64,000 bases of DNA from CP2-2F sp034436355 (GCA_034436355.1 DAOTVQ010000016.1:1-64000), one strand, 5' to 3'. Numbered from the stretch's first letter, positions 1 to 8,317 are shown. A program made the numbers and translations. The notes: generated by a model from the letters alone, not told the origin.

Positions 1-378
1 GAGTCCGCCTCCCACAGGCGCACAGTGGCGTCATATGAGCCTGAGGCGAGGTAGCGTCCGTCGGGTGAACACGCCACCGCAGTCACTTGGTCCTCATGCC
101 TTTCAAGCGTCCGCAGAAGCTGCCCTGAGTCTGCCTCCCACAGGCGCACAGTGCGGTCATCTGAGCCTGAGGCGAGGTAGCGCCCGTCGGGCGACCACGC
201 CACTGAATTCACAATGCGTGCGTGTTCCTTGAGCGTCTGCAGAAGCTGCCCTGAGTCCGCCTCCCAGAGGCGCACAGCGAAGTCTTCTGAGCCTGAGGCG
301 AGGTAGCGCCCATCAGGCGACCACGCCACTGACTGCACCCAGCCCTTGCCGCCTTCGAGCGTCCGCACGAGCGTCCCT
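1..378 (-). repeat. Tandem near-identical WD40-coding repeats, 126-bp period
   Basis: The segments beginning at 1, 127 and 253 start with almost the same bases (GAGTCCGCCTCCCA at 1; single changes at 127 and 253) and stay in register for 126 bp, which is 42 codons or one WD40 blade. Similarity at the DNA level, including silent positions, points to recent duplication or gene conversion rather than ancient blades. Confidence 0.8.
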
Positions 379-851
379 GACGCCGCGTCCAAGACGCGCA
401 CCATGCCATCCGTCGTGCCTGAGGCAAGGTAACTTCCATCGGGCGACCACGCCACCGAAATCACTCTTCCTGTGTAGCCTTTGAGTAAGCGCGGCATCTG
501 CTCAGCACCCTGTGCATCGTACAGCCAAACGCCAGTGTTACTCGCCACTGCCAGCGTCTTGCCGTCAGGCGCGTATTGAAGACCAGAGATTGCTCCGTGT
601 CCAACCAAGTCCAGCATCTGCAAGCGGTCTACATTCGCAGCCGTAATCGCCCTCTCCGAGCGAGCTATGGCAGTAGCAGTCTGGGCATACGTCTCTGGCA
701 GAGCAGTCGCCCTGACCTCAGCAGCTGCCGCCATTGTCTCGATCAGCGCCGCACGTTGACGTGCGGGCTGCGTGGCTGCAAGGGCGATCAGCGCCACCAC
801 GATCAGCGCGCCTGCGCCTGCCAGAAGTCCTCTGCGCTTCAGAAGGTGCAT
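1..851 (-). CDS. Membrane-anchored WD40-repeat protein (3' end outside window)
   Basis: Reading in from the right, the frame starts at an ATG at 851 with GGAG about 10 bases upstream and stays open to the window edge, so the C-terminus is missing. The first 30 residues hold a basic stretch (HLLKRRG) and one hydrophobic segment (ALIVVALIALAA), suggesting an N-terminal membrane anchor. A short Ala/Thr-rich linker follows, then WD40 units with the recurring phrases VAWSPDGRYLASGS and VRLWEADSGQLL. The last visible units are nearly identical to each other. WD40 propellers act as protein-interaction platforms. No enzymatic domain is visible in the part present. The family call is firm; the cellular partner is unknown. 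Confidence 0.85.
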   Translation of the reverse strand, partial: MHLLKRRGLLAGAGALIVVALIALAATQPARQRAALIETMAAAAEVRATALPETYAQTATAIARSERAITAANVDRLQMLDLVGHGAISGLQYAPDGKTLAVASNTGVWLYDAQGAEQMPRLLKGYTGRVISVAWSPDGSYLASGTTDGMVRVLDAASGTLVRTLEGGKGWVQSVAWSPDGRYLASGSEDFAVRLWEADSGQLLQTLKEHARIVNSVAWSPDGRYLASGSDDRTVRLWEADSGQLLRTLERHEDQVTAVACSPDGRYLASGSYDATVRLWEAD

Positions 852-915
852 CTCTCGTCACTCCTCACCACTGCGATGGCGTGTTCAGCGCCGCACAGCC
901 TGATGTGTCGCGCAC

Positions 916-945
916 AGTGTAGCATCATTTTCAGATGCTCTGCAA
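916..945 (-). promoter_or_regulatory. Candidate promoter of the WD40 gene with dyad in the spacer
   Basis: Read on the minus strand, TTGCAG (945-940) and TACACT (921-916) form -35 and -10 elements 18 bp apart, ahead of the ATG at 851. The spacer is almost filled by the inverted repeat AGCATC-N7-GATGCT (921-939), which could be an operator. Inferred from sequence only. Confidence 0.45.
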
Positions 946-969
946 GGCGCTGTGCTGCTCGGTCTGAGA

Positions 970-3540
970 TTAATGAATGGTGACGCTGGCGCCGCCGCTG
1001 GGCGCTTTCCGCACCTCAATGCGGGTTGGGAAGGCGTCGCGCAGTTCTTCGATGTGCGTCACGACGAGGATTAGGTCGAATTTATCCTGCACGGCGTTGA
1101 TCGCCTCAATCAGACGTTCGCGCCCGGCGGCATCCTGAGAGCCGAAGCCCTCATCCATCACCAATGTGCGAAGCTGTGCGCCTGCCCGCCGTGCCAAAAA
1201 TTGGCTGAGTGCCACTCGCAGCGCGAAGTTTACGCGGAAACTCTCGCCGCCGCTGTATAGGTCATAATCACGCTGCCCTAGCTCATCGCTGATCAGGATA
1301 TCTAGCGTCTCGATAGTGCCTTCGCCGCTTTTTTTGCCGCGCTGCGTCTCAAAGCGGAGGTGCATTCGCCCGTCGGTCATGCGCGCCAGCAGATCGTTCG
1401 CCAGTGCTTCCAACTCTGGGATGGCTGCCTCGATCAACATAGCAGGCACACCTTTTTTGCTGAAGGCATAGCGCAATTCATCATAGAGCAACTCTTCGGC
1501 TGCCCAATGCAAGGTTTGCTCGTGCAGTGTTTGGCGGCGCTGGCGGAAGCGATCAAGGTTTGCCAACTGGCTTTTCAGGTAGGTGTACTGCTCGCTGAGC
1601 GCGTCATAGGTGGCGCGGCACTGATCGCGTTCAGCGCGCAATACTTCAGCCTGCTGAACACGCGCTTTCAGCTCAGCAAGCTGTGCGTCTAGTTCAGGCA
1701 GGCGGGTGTGCAGTTCGGCGCGCTGGGCTGCTTTTTGGGTGTGCTGCTCACGCTTAAGGGCAAGTTGTTCATCCAGATCGGGCAGTTGTTCAAGTGCCTG
1801 TGCCAAATCGTGAGCGCGCAGGCGGAAATCTTGTAAATGGCTTAGCTGCTCGCGCAGGGCGGCGTGTTGGTCGGCATCATAGCCAAGATCGGCAGCGGCG
1901 CGCTCGCAAGCTGCCATTTCAGCGCGCACAGCCTCGCCAAACGCCTCAGAGTCGAGCTGTGTTTGCAGGAGGGCATATTCAGCACGCAGCACCTCAGCAC
2001 GCGCTGAAGCGTCTTGGGCAGCCTTCAGGCGTTCTGTTAGTGTGCCAAGCTGTTTGGTAAGCGCCTCTTGGCGCTTCAGTTCAGTTTCAAGGTCTTTCAG
2101 GCGTTTCTCAAGCTGCTTGGTTTGCTTATCGGCTGTTTTGAGCGCTTGCTCATTGTGACGGTAGCTTTCGCGCAGCACCTCGATTTGATAGGTGTATTCG
2201 GTGATCAGATCGGCGCGCTTCTGGGTGGAAAGCGGCTCGTTGCAGAGCGGGCACAACGCCGTTTCACTCGCTTCCAGAACGTCTAGGCGGCTGCGCAGCT
2301 GTTTGCCTTCTGCCTCAACCTGCTCATTCTTGGTCTTGGTCTGTGCGCTTTGCTCAGCCAACTGCTGTAGCTCTGCACGGATTGCCTCGCGCTCCGCCTT
2401 TTTCAATTCCAGCGCGTCATAGTCTGCCTGTGCTTGTGCGATGGCTGCTGCTAGGGCAGCGCTTTGGTCAGCCTCCGCTTGGGCGGCGTCCATTTGTTTG
2501 GCAAGCGCTTGCGCGGCACTGGTCAGGTGCGCACGCTCAGCCTCCAGCCTTTTCTCTAGGGCGTGATATTGGCGTTCTAGCTCGCGGAATTGCGCTTCGC
2601 GGGCTTGGAGTGCAGCGAGTGTCGCTTCCACCTGCTGGCGCTGTGCTTCACCCTGTTCGATCTCTTCGCGCTGTGCCACCAACGCAGCGCACGTTGCCTG
2701 TGCTTGCTCTAGGCGCAGCACGTCGCGGGTGATCACATCAAGATCGCGCTCCAGCAGGGCGCGGCTTTTCTCCAGCATTTCGCGTTCGCGCTGCACCATC
2801 GCCAACTGATCATCGGCGCTTGCCAAAGCACGGAAGGCGTCATCAGCGCGTTCAAAAGCCGTGTGCGCCTGATCAAGCTGCGCCCTCAGCACATACTCTT
2901 GCTGATGCAGCGCATCTTCTTGGGCAAGTTCATCATCAAGGCGGCGGATTTCCCGTTCGTTATCAGCGCGCAGGGTGCGGTGTTTCTCTACCTCTGCTTT
3001 GGCGCGGGCTTCATAGTCATCCCAACGCGCCAAACCGAGGATATCCGCTAGAATTTCTTTGCGCTTGCCGGGTGGTTGTGCGGTGAAGGCATCTGCCTTG
3101 CCCTGCTGCAGAAAGGCGGAGGTCACGAACGTTTCATAGTCTAGCCCAACGCGCTTGGCAATTTCCTGATCCACTTCGCGCAGGCTGGCATGTTCACTGA
3201 GGGGCAACCACTGGGCGGCGTCGGGTTCGCGCATACGCAGGAACGCCTCAGTTTTGCCGCTTTTGCCACTTTTTACATAAAGGCGCTGCACCTGATAAAT
3301 ACGCCCGTCTTGCTCAAAGGTGAGCGTGACCGACATCTCTTTTTGCCCGCTATGCAGCAGTTGATCTTTATCGTTCGCCCGTGCTTTGCCCCACACCGCC
3401 CATGTAATGGCATCCAGCAGAGAGGACTTGCCCGCACCGTTGGCGCCAGTCAGGCAGGCAACATGAATACCCTCAAAGGGAATGCGAACTGCCTCCCGAT
3501 AGGCGAGGAAGTTCTTGATCACCAATTCCAGCGGGCGCAT
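970..3540 (-). CDS. sbcC: SbcC/Rad50-type SMC-like ATPase
   Basis: A protein of about 856 residues with the order expected for Rad50/SbcC. It has an N-terminal ATPase half with Walker A GANGAGKS (residues 32-39), a long coiled coil rich in Gln/Ala/Glu/Leu, a zinc-hook CPLC (Cys430, Cys433), a second coiled coil, then the signature YSGGESFRVNFALR and Walker B LRTLVMDEGFGSQD. Such proteins tether and process DNA ends with a nuclease partner. The start is taken as the ATG at 3540 because homologues begin MRPL-like. A TTG at 3561 would add seven residues and overlap the upstream stop. The upstream gene is a metallophosphoesterase that does not look like canonical SbcD. Confidence 0.85.
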   Translation of the reverse strand: MRPLELVIKNFLAYREAVRIPFEGIHVACLTGANGAGKSSLLDAITWAVWGKARANDKDQLLHSGQKEMSVTLTFEQDGRIYQVQRLYVKSGKSGKTEAFLRMREPDAAQWLPLSEHASLREVDQEIAKRVGLDYETFVTSAFLQQGKADAFTAQPPGKRKEILADILGLARWDDYEARAKAEVEKHRTLRADNEREIRRLDDELAQEDALHQQEYVLRAQLDQAHTAFERADDAFRALASADDQLAMVQREREMLEKSRALLERDLDVITRDVLRLEQAQATCAALVAQREEIEQGEAQRQQVEATLAALQAREAQFRELERQYHALEKRLEAERAHLTSAAQALAKQMDAAQAEADQSAALAAAIAQAQADYDALELKKAEREAIRAELQQLAEQSAQTKTKNEQVEAEGKQLRSRLDVLEASETALCPLCNEPLSTQKRADLITEYTYQIEVLRESYRHNEQALKTADKQTKQLEKRLKDLETELKRQEALTKQLGTLTERLKAAQDASARAEVLRAEYALLQTQLDSEAFGEAVRAEMAACERAAADLGYDADQHAALREQLSHLQDFRLRAHDLAQALEQLPDLDEQLALKREQHTQKAAQRAELHTRLPELDAQLAELKARVQQAEVLRAERDQCRATYDALSEQYTYLKSQLANLDRFRQRRQTLHEQTLHWAAEELLYDELRYAFSKKGVPAMLIEAAIPELEALANDLLARMTDGRMHLRFETQRGKKSGEGTIETLDILISDELGQRDYDLYSGGESFRVNFALRVALSQFLARRAGAQLRTLVMDEGFGSQDAAGRERLIEAINAVQDKFDLILVVTHIEELRDAFPTRIEVRKAPSGGASVTIH

Positions 3541-3554
3541 CAGCTGCTTTTCGG

Positions 3555-4286
3555 CTACCAACCATGCTCAAGGCGTGCGATCAGACGTTCGGGCATCTCG
3601 ACACGGCGCATTTTCTCTTGGGTGACTTGGACGGGATATGGCACGCGCCGATGCTCAAAGATATGCTTCTCCACCTCAAGGATGGCGTAGGCTGCATCCG
3701 GGTTGGAGTCACGTGGCTGCCCAACACTGCCCGGATTGACGATCAGGCGGTGCCCATTGAGTTGCGAAGGCTGCCGATAGGCGGGCGCTTGCGCGTCGGT
3801 ATCTCCCCGTTCAGACATCAGTTTGTAGATGATGGGCGTGTGCGTATGCCCAACGAGGCAGTAGGGCGTCTCGAAGTGTGGGAAGTTGAGGGCAGCGATC
3901 AACGGATCAAGGATATATTCCCAAACAGGCTCACGCGGGCTGCCATGTGCGAGTGTATATTGCCCTAGCACAAAGGTGGTTGGCAAGGCGTCTAGGTAAG
4001 CGATATTCTCAGGTTTGAGCGTCTCTTGCGTCCATGTGACTGCCTTGCGCGCATCGGCGTTGAAGGTGCGAATATCGAGCCTACCCAAAGCTGCCCAGTC
4101 ATGGTTGCCAGCAAGGCACAGGTGTGGCAGCGTCTTAAGCAGTTCGCAGCATTCGTTGGGATCAGGTCCATAGCCAACCACATCACCCAAGCACCAGACA
4201 TAATCCCAGTCGCCCTTGGCATCCGCCAGCACAGTCTCAAAAGCGGCTAAGTTCGCGTGAATATCCGAAATGATTAAAATCCGCAT
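3555..4286 (-). CDS. Metallophosphoesterase, YfcE/calcineurin-like
   Basis: 243 residues with the ordered metal-binding motifs of calcineurin-like phosphoesterases: DIH (residues 8-10), GDVVGYG (34-40), GNHD (60-63) and a later GHTHTP. It is short and has no nuclease capping domain, so it resembles the YfcE/MJ0936 phosphodiesterase group rather than SbcD/Mre11, which is usually 380 residues or more. It lies directly upstream of the SbcC-like gene, with the downstream ATG 14 bases past its stop, so they are probably co-transcribed. Substrate unknown. A role as nuclease partner of the SbcC-like ATPase is only a hypothesis from position. Confidence 0.8.
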   Translation of the reverse strand: MRILIISDIHANLAAFETVLADAKGDWDYVWCLGDVVGYGPDPNECCELLKTLPHLCLAGNHDWAALGRLDIRTFNADARKAVTWTQETLKPENIAYLDALPTTFVLGQYTLAHGSPREPVWEYILDPLIAALNFPHFETPYCLVGHTHTPIIYKLMSERGDTDAQAPAYRQPSQLNGHRLIVNPGSVGQPRDSNPDAAYAILEVEKHIFEHRRVPYPVQVTQEKMRRVEMPERLIARLEHGW

Positions 4287-4313
4287 AGTTTGCCTACGTC
4301 CCGAACGAAGATT

Positions 4314-4326
4314 TGGTGCAGCACCA
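4314..4326. promoter_or_regulatory. Short perfect dyad TGGTGC-A-GCACCA
   Basis: A 13-bp palindrome in the 223-bp divergent gap between the metallophosphoesterase (start 4286) and the dppB-like gene (start 4510). Nearby is a second dyad, AGCCT-N5-AGGCT (4446-4460), just before a possible -10 TACACT at 4472-4477. Both could be operators. No other feature is visible in this gap. Confidence 0.3.
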
Positions 4327-4509
4327 CAGTTGAGGGCAATCTTAGCACGAAATTAATCAGAGTGCGAGAAAGATCAACCCTCTGCCCGTGAAAAATTCAT
4401 GCAGGTTTCGGCGGTGGGCAAATGCTTTTCTAACGCGGAGTCTAAAGCCTGCTATAGGCTATCTTTTGCGGTACACTAGGCGGAAATTTCACTTAAAAAG
4501 GATTTTTAT

Positions 4510-5520
4510 ATGGCGCGTTTTATCTTTCGGCGTGTGCTGCAAGCCGTGCCGCTGCTGTTTTTGATCAGCCTTATTTTATTCGCCCTGATGCAGACTGTTG
4601 GCGATCCGGTTGCCACGATGGGTGGTCGGCAGCCCTTGGATGACGCCGACCGCATTCGTTTGCGCTGCCAACTAGGCTTGGATCAGCCGATTCTGACCCA
4701 ATACGTCTTTTGGTTGATCGGCAACGACTGGACAATCCTTGACACCAACTGCAACGGTGTGATTGATGAGGCAGATGGCTATGGACGGCTGCGCGGCGAT
4801 TTTGGCAATTCGATCACGGATCGGCGCCCGGTCACAGATGTGATCGGAGAAAAAGTGGGCAACACGCTGCTTTTGATGATCCCGGCGCAGTTTCTGATCA
4901 TCGTGATCGGTATTGGCATCGGCATCTATTCGGCATTGCGGCACTATTCGCTGCTGGATAACGCGATGACGGCACTCTCGTATGTCTTTCAATCCATGCC
5001 GATCTTCCTAATCGCCCTCATTTTGGTCTACCTGTTCAGCGTGAACCTGAAGTTGCTGCCGCCCAATGGCATGTTTGATCCACTTGGCGACCGTTCCTTC
5101 CTGGATGTGCTGCGCCATATGATCTTGCCTGTTGCGGCGCTCACCCTGATCAGCGTGGCGGGCTACAGCCGCTATATGCGCGCCAACATGCTGGAAGTGC
5201 TGAATGCCGACTACGTGCGGACGGCACGTGCCAAAGGGCTGCCCGAACGCGATATTAACTTGATTCACGCGCTGAAGAACGCCAGCCTGCCCATTGTGAC
5301 GCTCATCGGGCTGGATTTGGGCAGTTTGATTGCCGGCGCAGTCGTCACCGAGTCGATCTTTGGGTGGCCCGGCATGGGGTCGCTCTTTCTGACCAGCTTA
5401 GGGCGGGATGATTATCCGGTGCTGATGGGCATTTTGATGCTCACCACACTCTCGGTGATCATCTTTCAATTGCTGACCGATATTACCTATACGTGGCTCG
5501 ATCCGCGTATTCGCTACTAA
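4510..5520 (+). CDS. dppB: Oligopeptide/dipeptide-type ABC transporter permease (DppB-like)
   Basis: 336 residues. An N-terminal hydrophobic helix is followed by a large extracytoplasmic segment, then about five more helices. The permease coupling region ADYVRTARAKGLPERDI and the C-terminal GWPGMGSL and DPRIRY are typical of the DppB/OppB family. AAAAGGA at 4496-4502 is a good ribosome-binding site. An unusual insert in the first periplasmic loop, DTNCNGVIDEAD (residues 78-89), matches an EF-hand/dockerin calcium loop and precedes the family's GDFGNS...RPV segment. The gene pairs with a DppC-like gene 18 bases downstream. No binding protein or ATPase is nearby, so the substrate (peptide, nickel, sugar) cannot be set. 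Confidence 0.9.
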   Translation: MARFIFRRVLQAVPLLFLISLILFALMQTVGDPVATMGGRQPLDDADRIRLRCQLGLDQPILTQYVFWLIGNDWTILDTNCNGVIDEADGYGRLRGDFGNSITDRRPVTDVIGEKVGNTLLLMIPAQFLIIVIGIGIGIYSALRHYSLLDNAMTALSYVFQSMPIFLIALILVYLFSVNLKLLPPNGMFDPLGDRSFLDVLRHMILPVAALTLISVAGYSRYMRANMLEVLNADYVRTARAKGLPERDINLIHALKNASLPIVTLIGLDLGSLIAGAVVTESIFGWPGMGSLFLTSLGRDDYPVLMGILMLTTLSVIIFQLLTDITYTWLDPRIRY

Positions 5521-5538
5521 GGCGGAAGACACCCAACG

Positions 5539-6465
5539 ATGACAGTTGAAGCACTTTCTTTACAGGCAGCCGCGCCCAAAACCGAAAATCGGGCGTGGCG
5601 GCGCTTCCGCAAACACCGTATGGCAATGCTTGGCTTGCTGCTGCTGATCGGGATGATCCTCTTTGTGGTGGTTGGCTCGATCCTGATACCCTATGAGCGT
5701 GCTACCGTCCCAGCCGTGCGGAATCGGCTGCAAGCGCCCAGCGAAACGGCGCTCTTTGGCACCGATCAGCTTGGGCAAGATGTGTTGGCACGCGCCATTT
5801 ATGGCGGGCAGCTCTCCCTGCTGATCGGCACCTCGGCGATGCTGCTCTCCATTCTGATCGGCACATTCGTCGGTGCGGTAGCAGGCTACTACGGCGGCGT
5901 GATTGACAACCTGCTGATGCGCTTCACAGAGGCGATCATGACCATTCCGCGCCTGTTTCTGCTGCTGGTGTTGGCAAAATATTTCGGCGGACGCATCCCT
6001 TCCCTGCCGTTTTTTGGGCGTGAGCTAAGCGGCGGCGTGTTGGTGGTTGTGATTGTGATCGGCATCACCAGTTGGACGAGCCTTGCGCGCATTGTGCGGG
6101 CGCAGATTCTCTCGCTGAAAAATATGGAGTTCGTGACGGCTGCCGAAAGTTTGGGGGTGCCGAACCGCCGCATCCTGATTCGGCATGTGCTGCCTAACAC
6201 GCTTGCCTCGATCATCGTCTCGGCAACCTTGGGCATTGCCGGCGCCATTTTGAGCGAATCCTACGTCAGCTTCTTAGGGTTAGGCGTGGATGCCAAAACG
6301 CCGACGTGGGGCAACATGATGCAGATGGGCTATCGCTACATCAGCACTGCGCCGTGGATGTGGCTGTTCCCCGGCGTGCTGATCGTGATCAGCGTGCTGT
6401 GCATCAACTTCATTGGCGACGGTCTGCGCGATGCCCTCGATCCGCGCAGCCAGAAGGGCAGCTAG
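5539..6465 (+). CDS. dppC: Oligopeptide/dipeptide-type ABC transporter permease (DppC-like)
   Basis: 308 residues with the N-terminal extension of DppC proteins (AWRRFRKHRMAMLGL), a first helix, the conserved FGTDQLGQDVLARAIYGG, then a block of helices with the EAA-type loop FVTAAESLGVPNRRILIRHVLPN and the C-terminal GDGLRDALDPR. It forms the heterodimeric membrane channel with the DppB-like protein. The two genes are 18 bases apart in one transcript. A hairpin at 6474-6491 lies just after the stop, so the unit probably contains only these two genes. Binding protein and ATPases must be encoded elsewhere. Confidence 0.9.
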   Translation: MTVEALSLQAAAPKTENRAWRRFRKHRMAMLGLLLLIGMILFVVVGSILIPYERATVPAVRNRLQAPSETALFGTDQLGQDVLARAIYGGQLSLLIGTSAMLLSILIGTFVGAVAGYYGGVIDNLLMRFTEAIMTIPRLFLLLVLAKYFGGRIPSLPFFGRELSGGVLVVVIVIGITSWTSLARIVRAQILSLKNMEFVTAAESLGVPNRRILIRHVLPNTLASIIVSATLGIAGAILSESYVSFLGLGVDAKTPTWGNMMQMGYRYISTAPWMWLFPGVLIVISVLCINFIGDGLRDALDPRSQKGS

Positions 6466-6473
6466 TGCCGCAA

Positions 6474-6491
6474 GGCGGGAGACATCCCGCC
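6474..6491. terminator. Hairpin after dppC
   Basis: GGCGGGA-GACA-TCCCGCC, a 7-bp perfect stem with a 4-base loop, 8 bases past the dppC stop. No strong T-run follows. It resembles the hairpins at 15780 and 26675 and may be a small dispersed palindrome as well as a terminator. Confidence 0.5.
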
Positions 6492-6514
6492 ATCCGATCT
6501 GCTTTCGCCCGCCT

Positions 6515-6579
6515 TTCGTAAAAACTAGCCGCCTCATTTGCTAGCTTTTTCGTTGCTTTTTTACGAAGTGTGTTACAAT
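6515..6579 (+). promoter_or_regulatory. Nested inverted repeats and candidate promoter before the FHA gene
   Basis: An inner hairpin AAAAACTAGC...GCTAGcTTTTT (6520-6550) looks like an intrinsic terminator for the upstream operon. An outer pair TTCGTAAAAA (6515-6524) and TTTTTACGAA (6558-6567) encloses it. A weak promoter, TTGCTT (6553-6558) and TACAAT (6574-6579) with a 15-bp spacer, overlaps the right outer arm. The arrangement could couple termination and initiation. Confidence 0.4.
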
Positions 6580-6605
6580 AAAAATGAAATTTGTAAAGCA
6601 CGTGC

Positions 6606-7358
6606 ATGGCGGAGGCTTCCTTGAATATAACAGAGATGAACGCAGAAGGCAGCGTGACCAGTGGTCACAGCAAAAGCACCGCGCCAATTTCCGAACCAGA
6701 GGATTTAATCATCCCTGAGGCTGCACCCGAAACGCTTTCGCCCGAGTCAGCTCCCACCTCGGCTGCCAAGCCATCGGAGGCAGTGCCGTCCACAGCAGCT
6801 TCAGCGCCTGTCAAAACAGATTTAACGCCGCCCATACCATCGGCAGACCTTGAAGCGGAAAAAGAACCCGCCACCAAAGAGTTTCCTTGCCCAAATTGCG
6901 GACATATGGCACGGGTTGGCGAGTGGATCTGCTCCAACTGCCAGTTTGTGTTTAGCGCTTCGGTCAGCACGCACCGCATTGAGGAAACAGAAATCGTGCC
7001 CCCCTCGCGCCCGCAGCAGACGGGGGATGCAATCGCCACTGAGGAAAAGCCGATCACGCTCGAAATTGATGGCACTGTGCTGAATTTGAGCATTCACGAG
7101 ACCTTGATCGTTGGGCGGCGCGTGGTGGGGGAAGACCCGCCTGATGTAGATCTGACGCCTTTCCGTGCTGAGGAGCAGGGCGTCTCGCGGCGGCACCTGC
7201 GCCTCAGTCGGCGTAGCAGCCTGATCTACATCACCGATCTGCACAGCACCAACTGCACCTATTTGAATGGGCGCAAGTTGATCCCTGACGGTGATCGGCT
7301 CATCCGCAGCGGCGATGAAATTCGACTAGGGCGCTTGAAGATCAAGGTGCGCTTCTAG
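6606..7358 (+). CDS. FHA-domain protein with zinc ribbon
   Basis: About 250 residues in three parts: a disordered Pro/Ala/Ser/Glu-rich N-terminus, a zinc ribbon CPNCG...CSNC near residues 97-116, and a C-terminal forkhead-associated domain. The FHA part shows the family marks VGRR, VSRRHLRL and STNCTYLNG, which form the phosphothreonine-binding face. It is presumably a cytoplasmic reader of Ser/Thr kinase signalling, fitting the two kinases in this window. The ATG at 6606 has no ribosome-binding site. A TTG at 6621, in frame, has GGAGG five bases upstream (6611-6615) and may be the true start. It ends two bases before the convergent CHAD gene. Confidence 0.85.
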   Translation: MAEASLNITEMNAEGSVTSGHSKSTAPISEPEDLIIPEAAPETLSPESAPTSAAKPSEAVPSTAASAPVKTDLTPPIPSADLEAEKEPATKEFPCPNCGHMARVGEWICSNCQFVFSASVSTHRIEETEIVPPSRPQQTGDAIATEEKPITLEIDGTVLNLSIHETLIVGRRVVGEDPPDVDLTPFRAEEQGVSRRHLRLSRRSSLIYITDLHSTNCTYLNGRKLIPDGDRLIRSGDEIRLGRLKIKVRF

Positions 7359-7360
7359 CC

Positions 7361-8317
7361 CTACAACACAGCCACGGCAAGCGCTAACGCCTCGCGCACG
7401 GCAGGCGCGCTGAAGGTTGCCCACTGTTCGGTAAGGGCAGCGCGCAGCGTTTCGCCCTGTGTGCGGCGCGCACTCACATAGCGCTGCAAAGCCCGTTTAC
7501 CACGCTGCACATTCGGCAGATAGTGCGTGGTAAGGCGTTCTGCCACTTCAGCATCCTGCAATTCGCCCAAGAAATCTTGCAATTGTTTACAGGCTTCCAC
7601 AGGCAGTTCGGCGCGTGAGCCAAGCAGTTCGCCGAACGCCTCGATCAAGTAGCGCAGCCGCTTTACTTCGATGCGCAGCGCGTGGAGCTGTTCGGGCGTC
7701 GCCCTGCTGAGCAGTGGTTCGTAGGCGCGCACAATGCCATATTGCTCATAAATCAGGCGCGGCGCAACCTCGCACACGCGCTGTGGCACGGGCAGTTCGG
7801 GTGCTACCGAACGCGCACCTGCCAGCGGTGTTTGCACAAAAACGGCAAATTCACTCAGAAAGTCTCTATGCGCCTCGCTGACCAAGTAATCGCACAGGGC
7901 TTGACGCAGCGCAGCATGTGGCGCTGCCAAACCTGCATTTAAGAGGCGCAGTTCGCGGCGGCTGGCAGCAGGCTGCTGCTTGGCATAGCCTGCCAAATGC
8001 TCGCGGTACACATCCAGATCGCGCACGCTGCCCAGCGCCTCTGCCACAGCGCGCAGCGCACGCCGAAAGGGTCTGAGGCTGCCCTGGCGGTAATACGGGC
8101 GAAAAATGCGGAGTGTGCTGCGTAAGCGGCGCGTTGCCACGCGCATCTGGTGGACTGCTTCACTATCATCGCTTGCCAGCACGTCGGCTTGTTTGGTCAG
8201 CAGGCGCCCAAAGTGAAACGCCATCACCTTGCGCCCGCCTTCGCTCAGCAGGTCACTGGGCTGAAGGTTAGGGCGTTCGGGCGCGGCAAAGTCCAGTCCA
8301 TGCAGTGTTGCTAACAC
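7361..8317 (-). CDS. CHAD-domain protein
   Basis: 318 residues, mostly helical and very rich in Arg, with the CHAD signature near the N-terminus (SEAVHQMRVATRRLRSTLRIFRPY), then SVRDLDVYREHL and, in the second half, LHALRIEVKRLRYLIEAFGEL and LQDFLGELQDAEV. CHAD helical bundles bind inorganic polyphosphate through basic and histidine residues and often associate with polyphosphate granules or CYTH phosphatases. No CYTH domain is fused and no polyphosphate kinase is adjacent. It converges with the FHA gene with a two-base gap. Confidence 0.88.
   Translation of the reverse strand: MLATLHGLDFAAPERPNLQPSDLLSEGGRKVMAFHFGRLLTKQADVLASDDSEAVHQMRVATRRLRSTLRIFRPYYRQGSLRPFRRALRAVAEALGSVRDLDVYREHLAGYAKQQPAASRRELRLLNAGLAAPHAALRQALCDYLVSEAHRDFLSEFAVFVQTPLAGARSVAPELPVPQRVCEVAPRLIYEQYGIVRAYEPLLSRATPEQLHALRIEVKRLRYLIEAFGELLGSRAELPVEACKQLQDFLGELQDAEVAERLTTHYLPNVQRGKRALQRYVSARRTQGETLRAALTEQWATFSAPAVREALALAVAVL

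Noticed and set aside
1..378. Regular repeats as a possible CRISPR array
   Set aside because: The 126-bp period, near-complete identity without unique spacers, and continuous WD40 coding exclude it.
3555..4286. Annotation as SbcD
   Set aside because: The protein is too short, lacks the capping domain and follows the YfcE/MJ0936 pattern.
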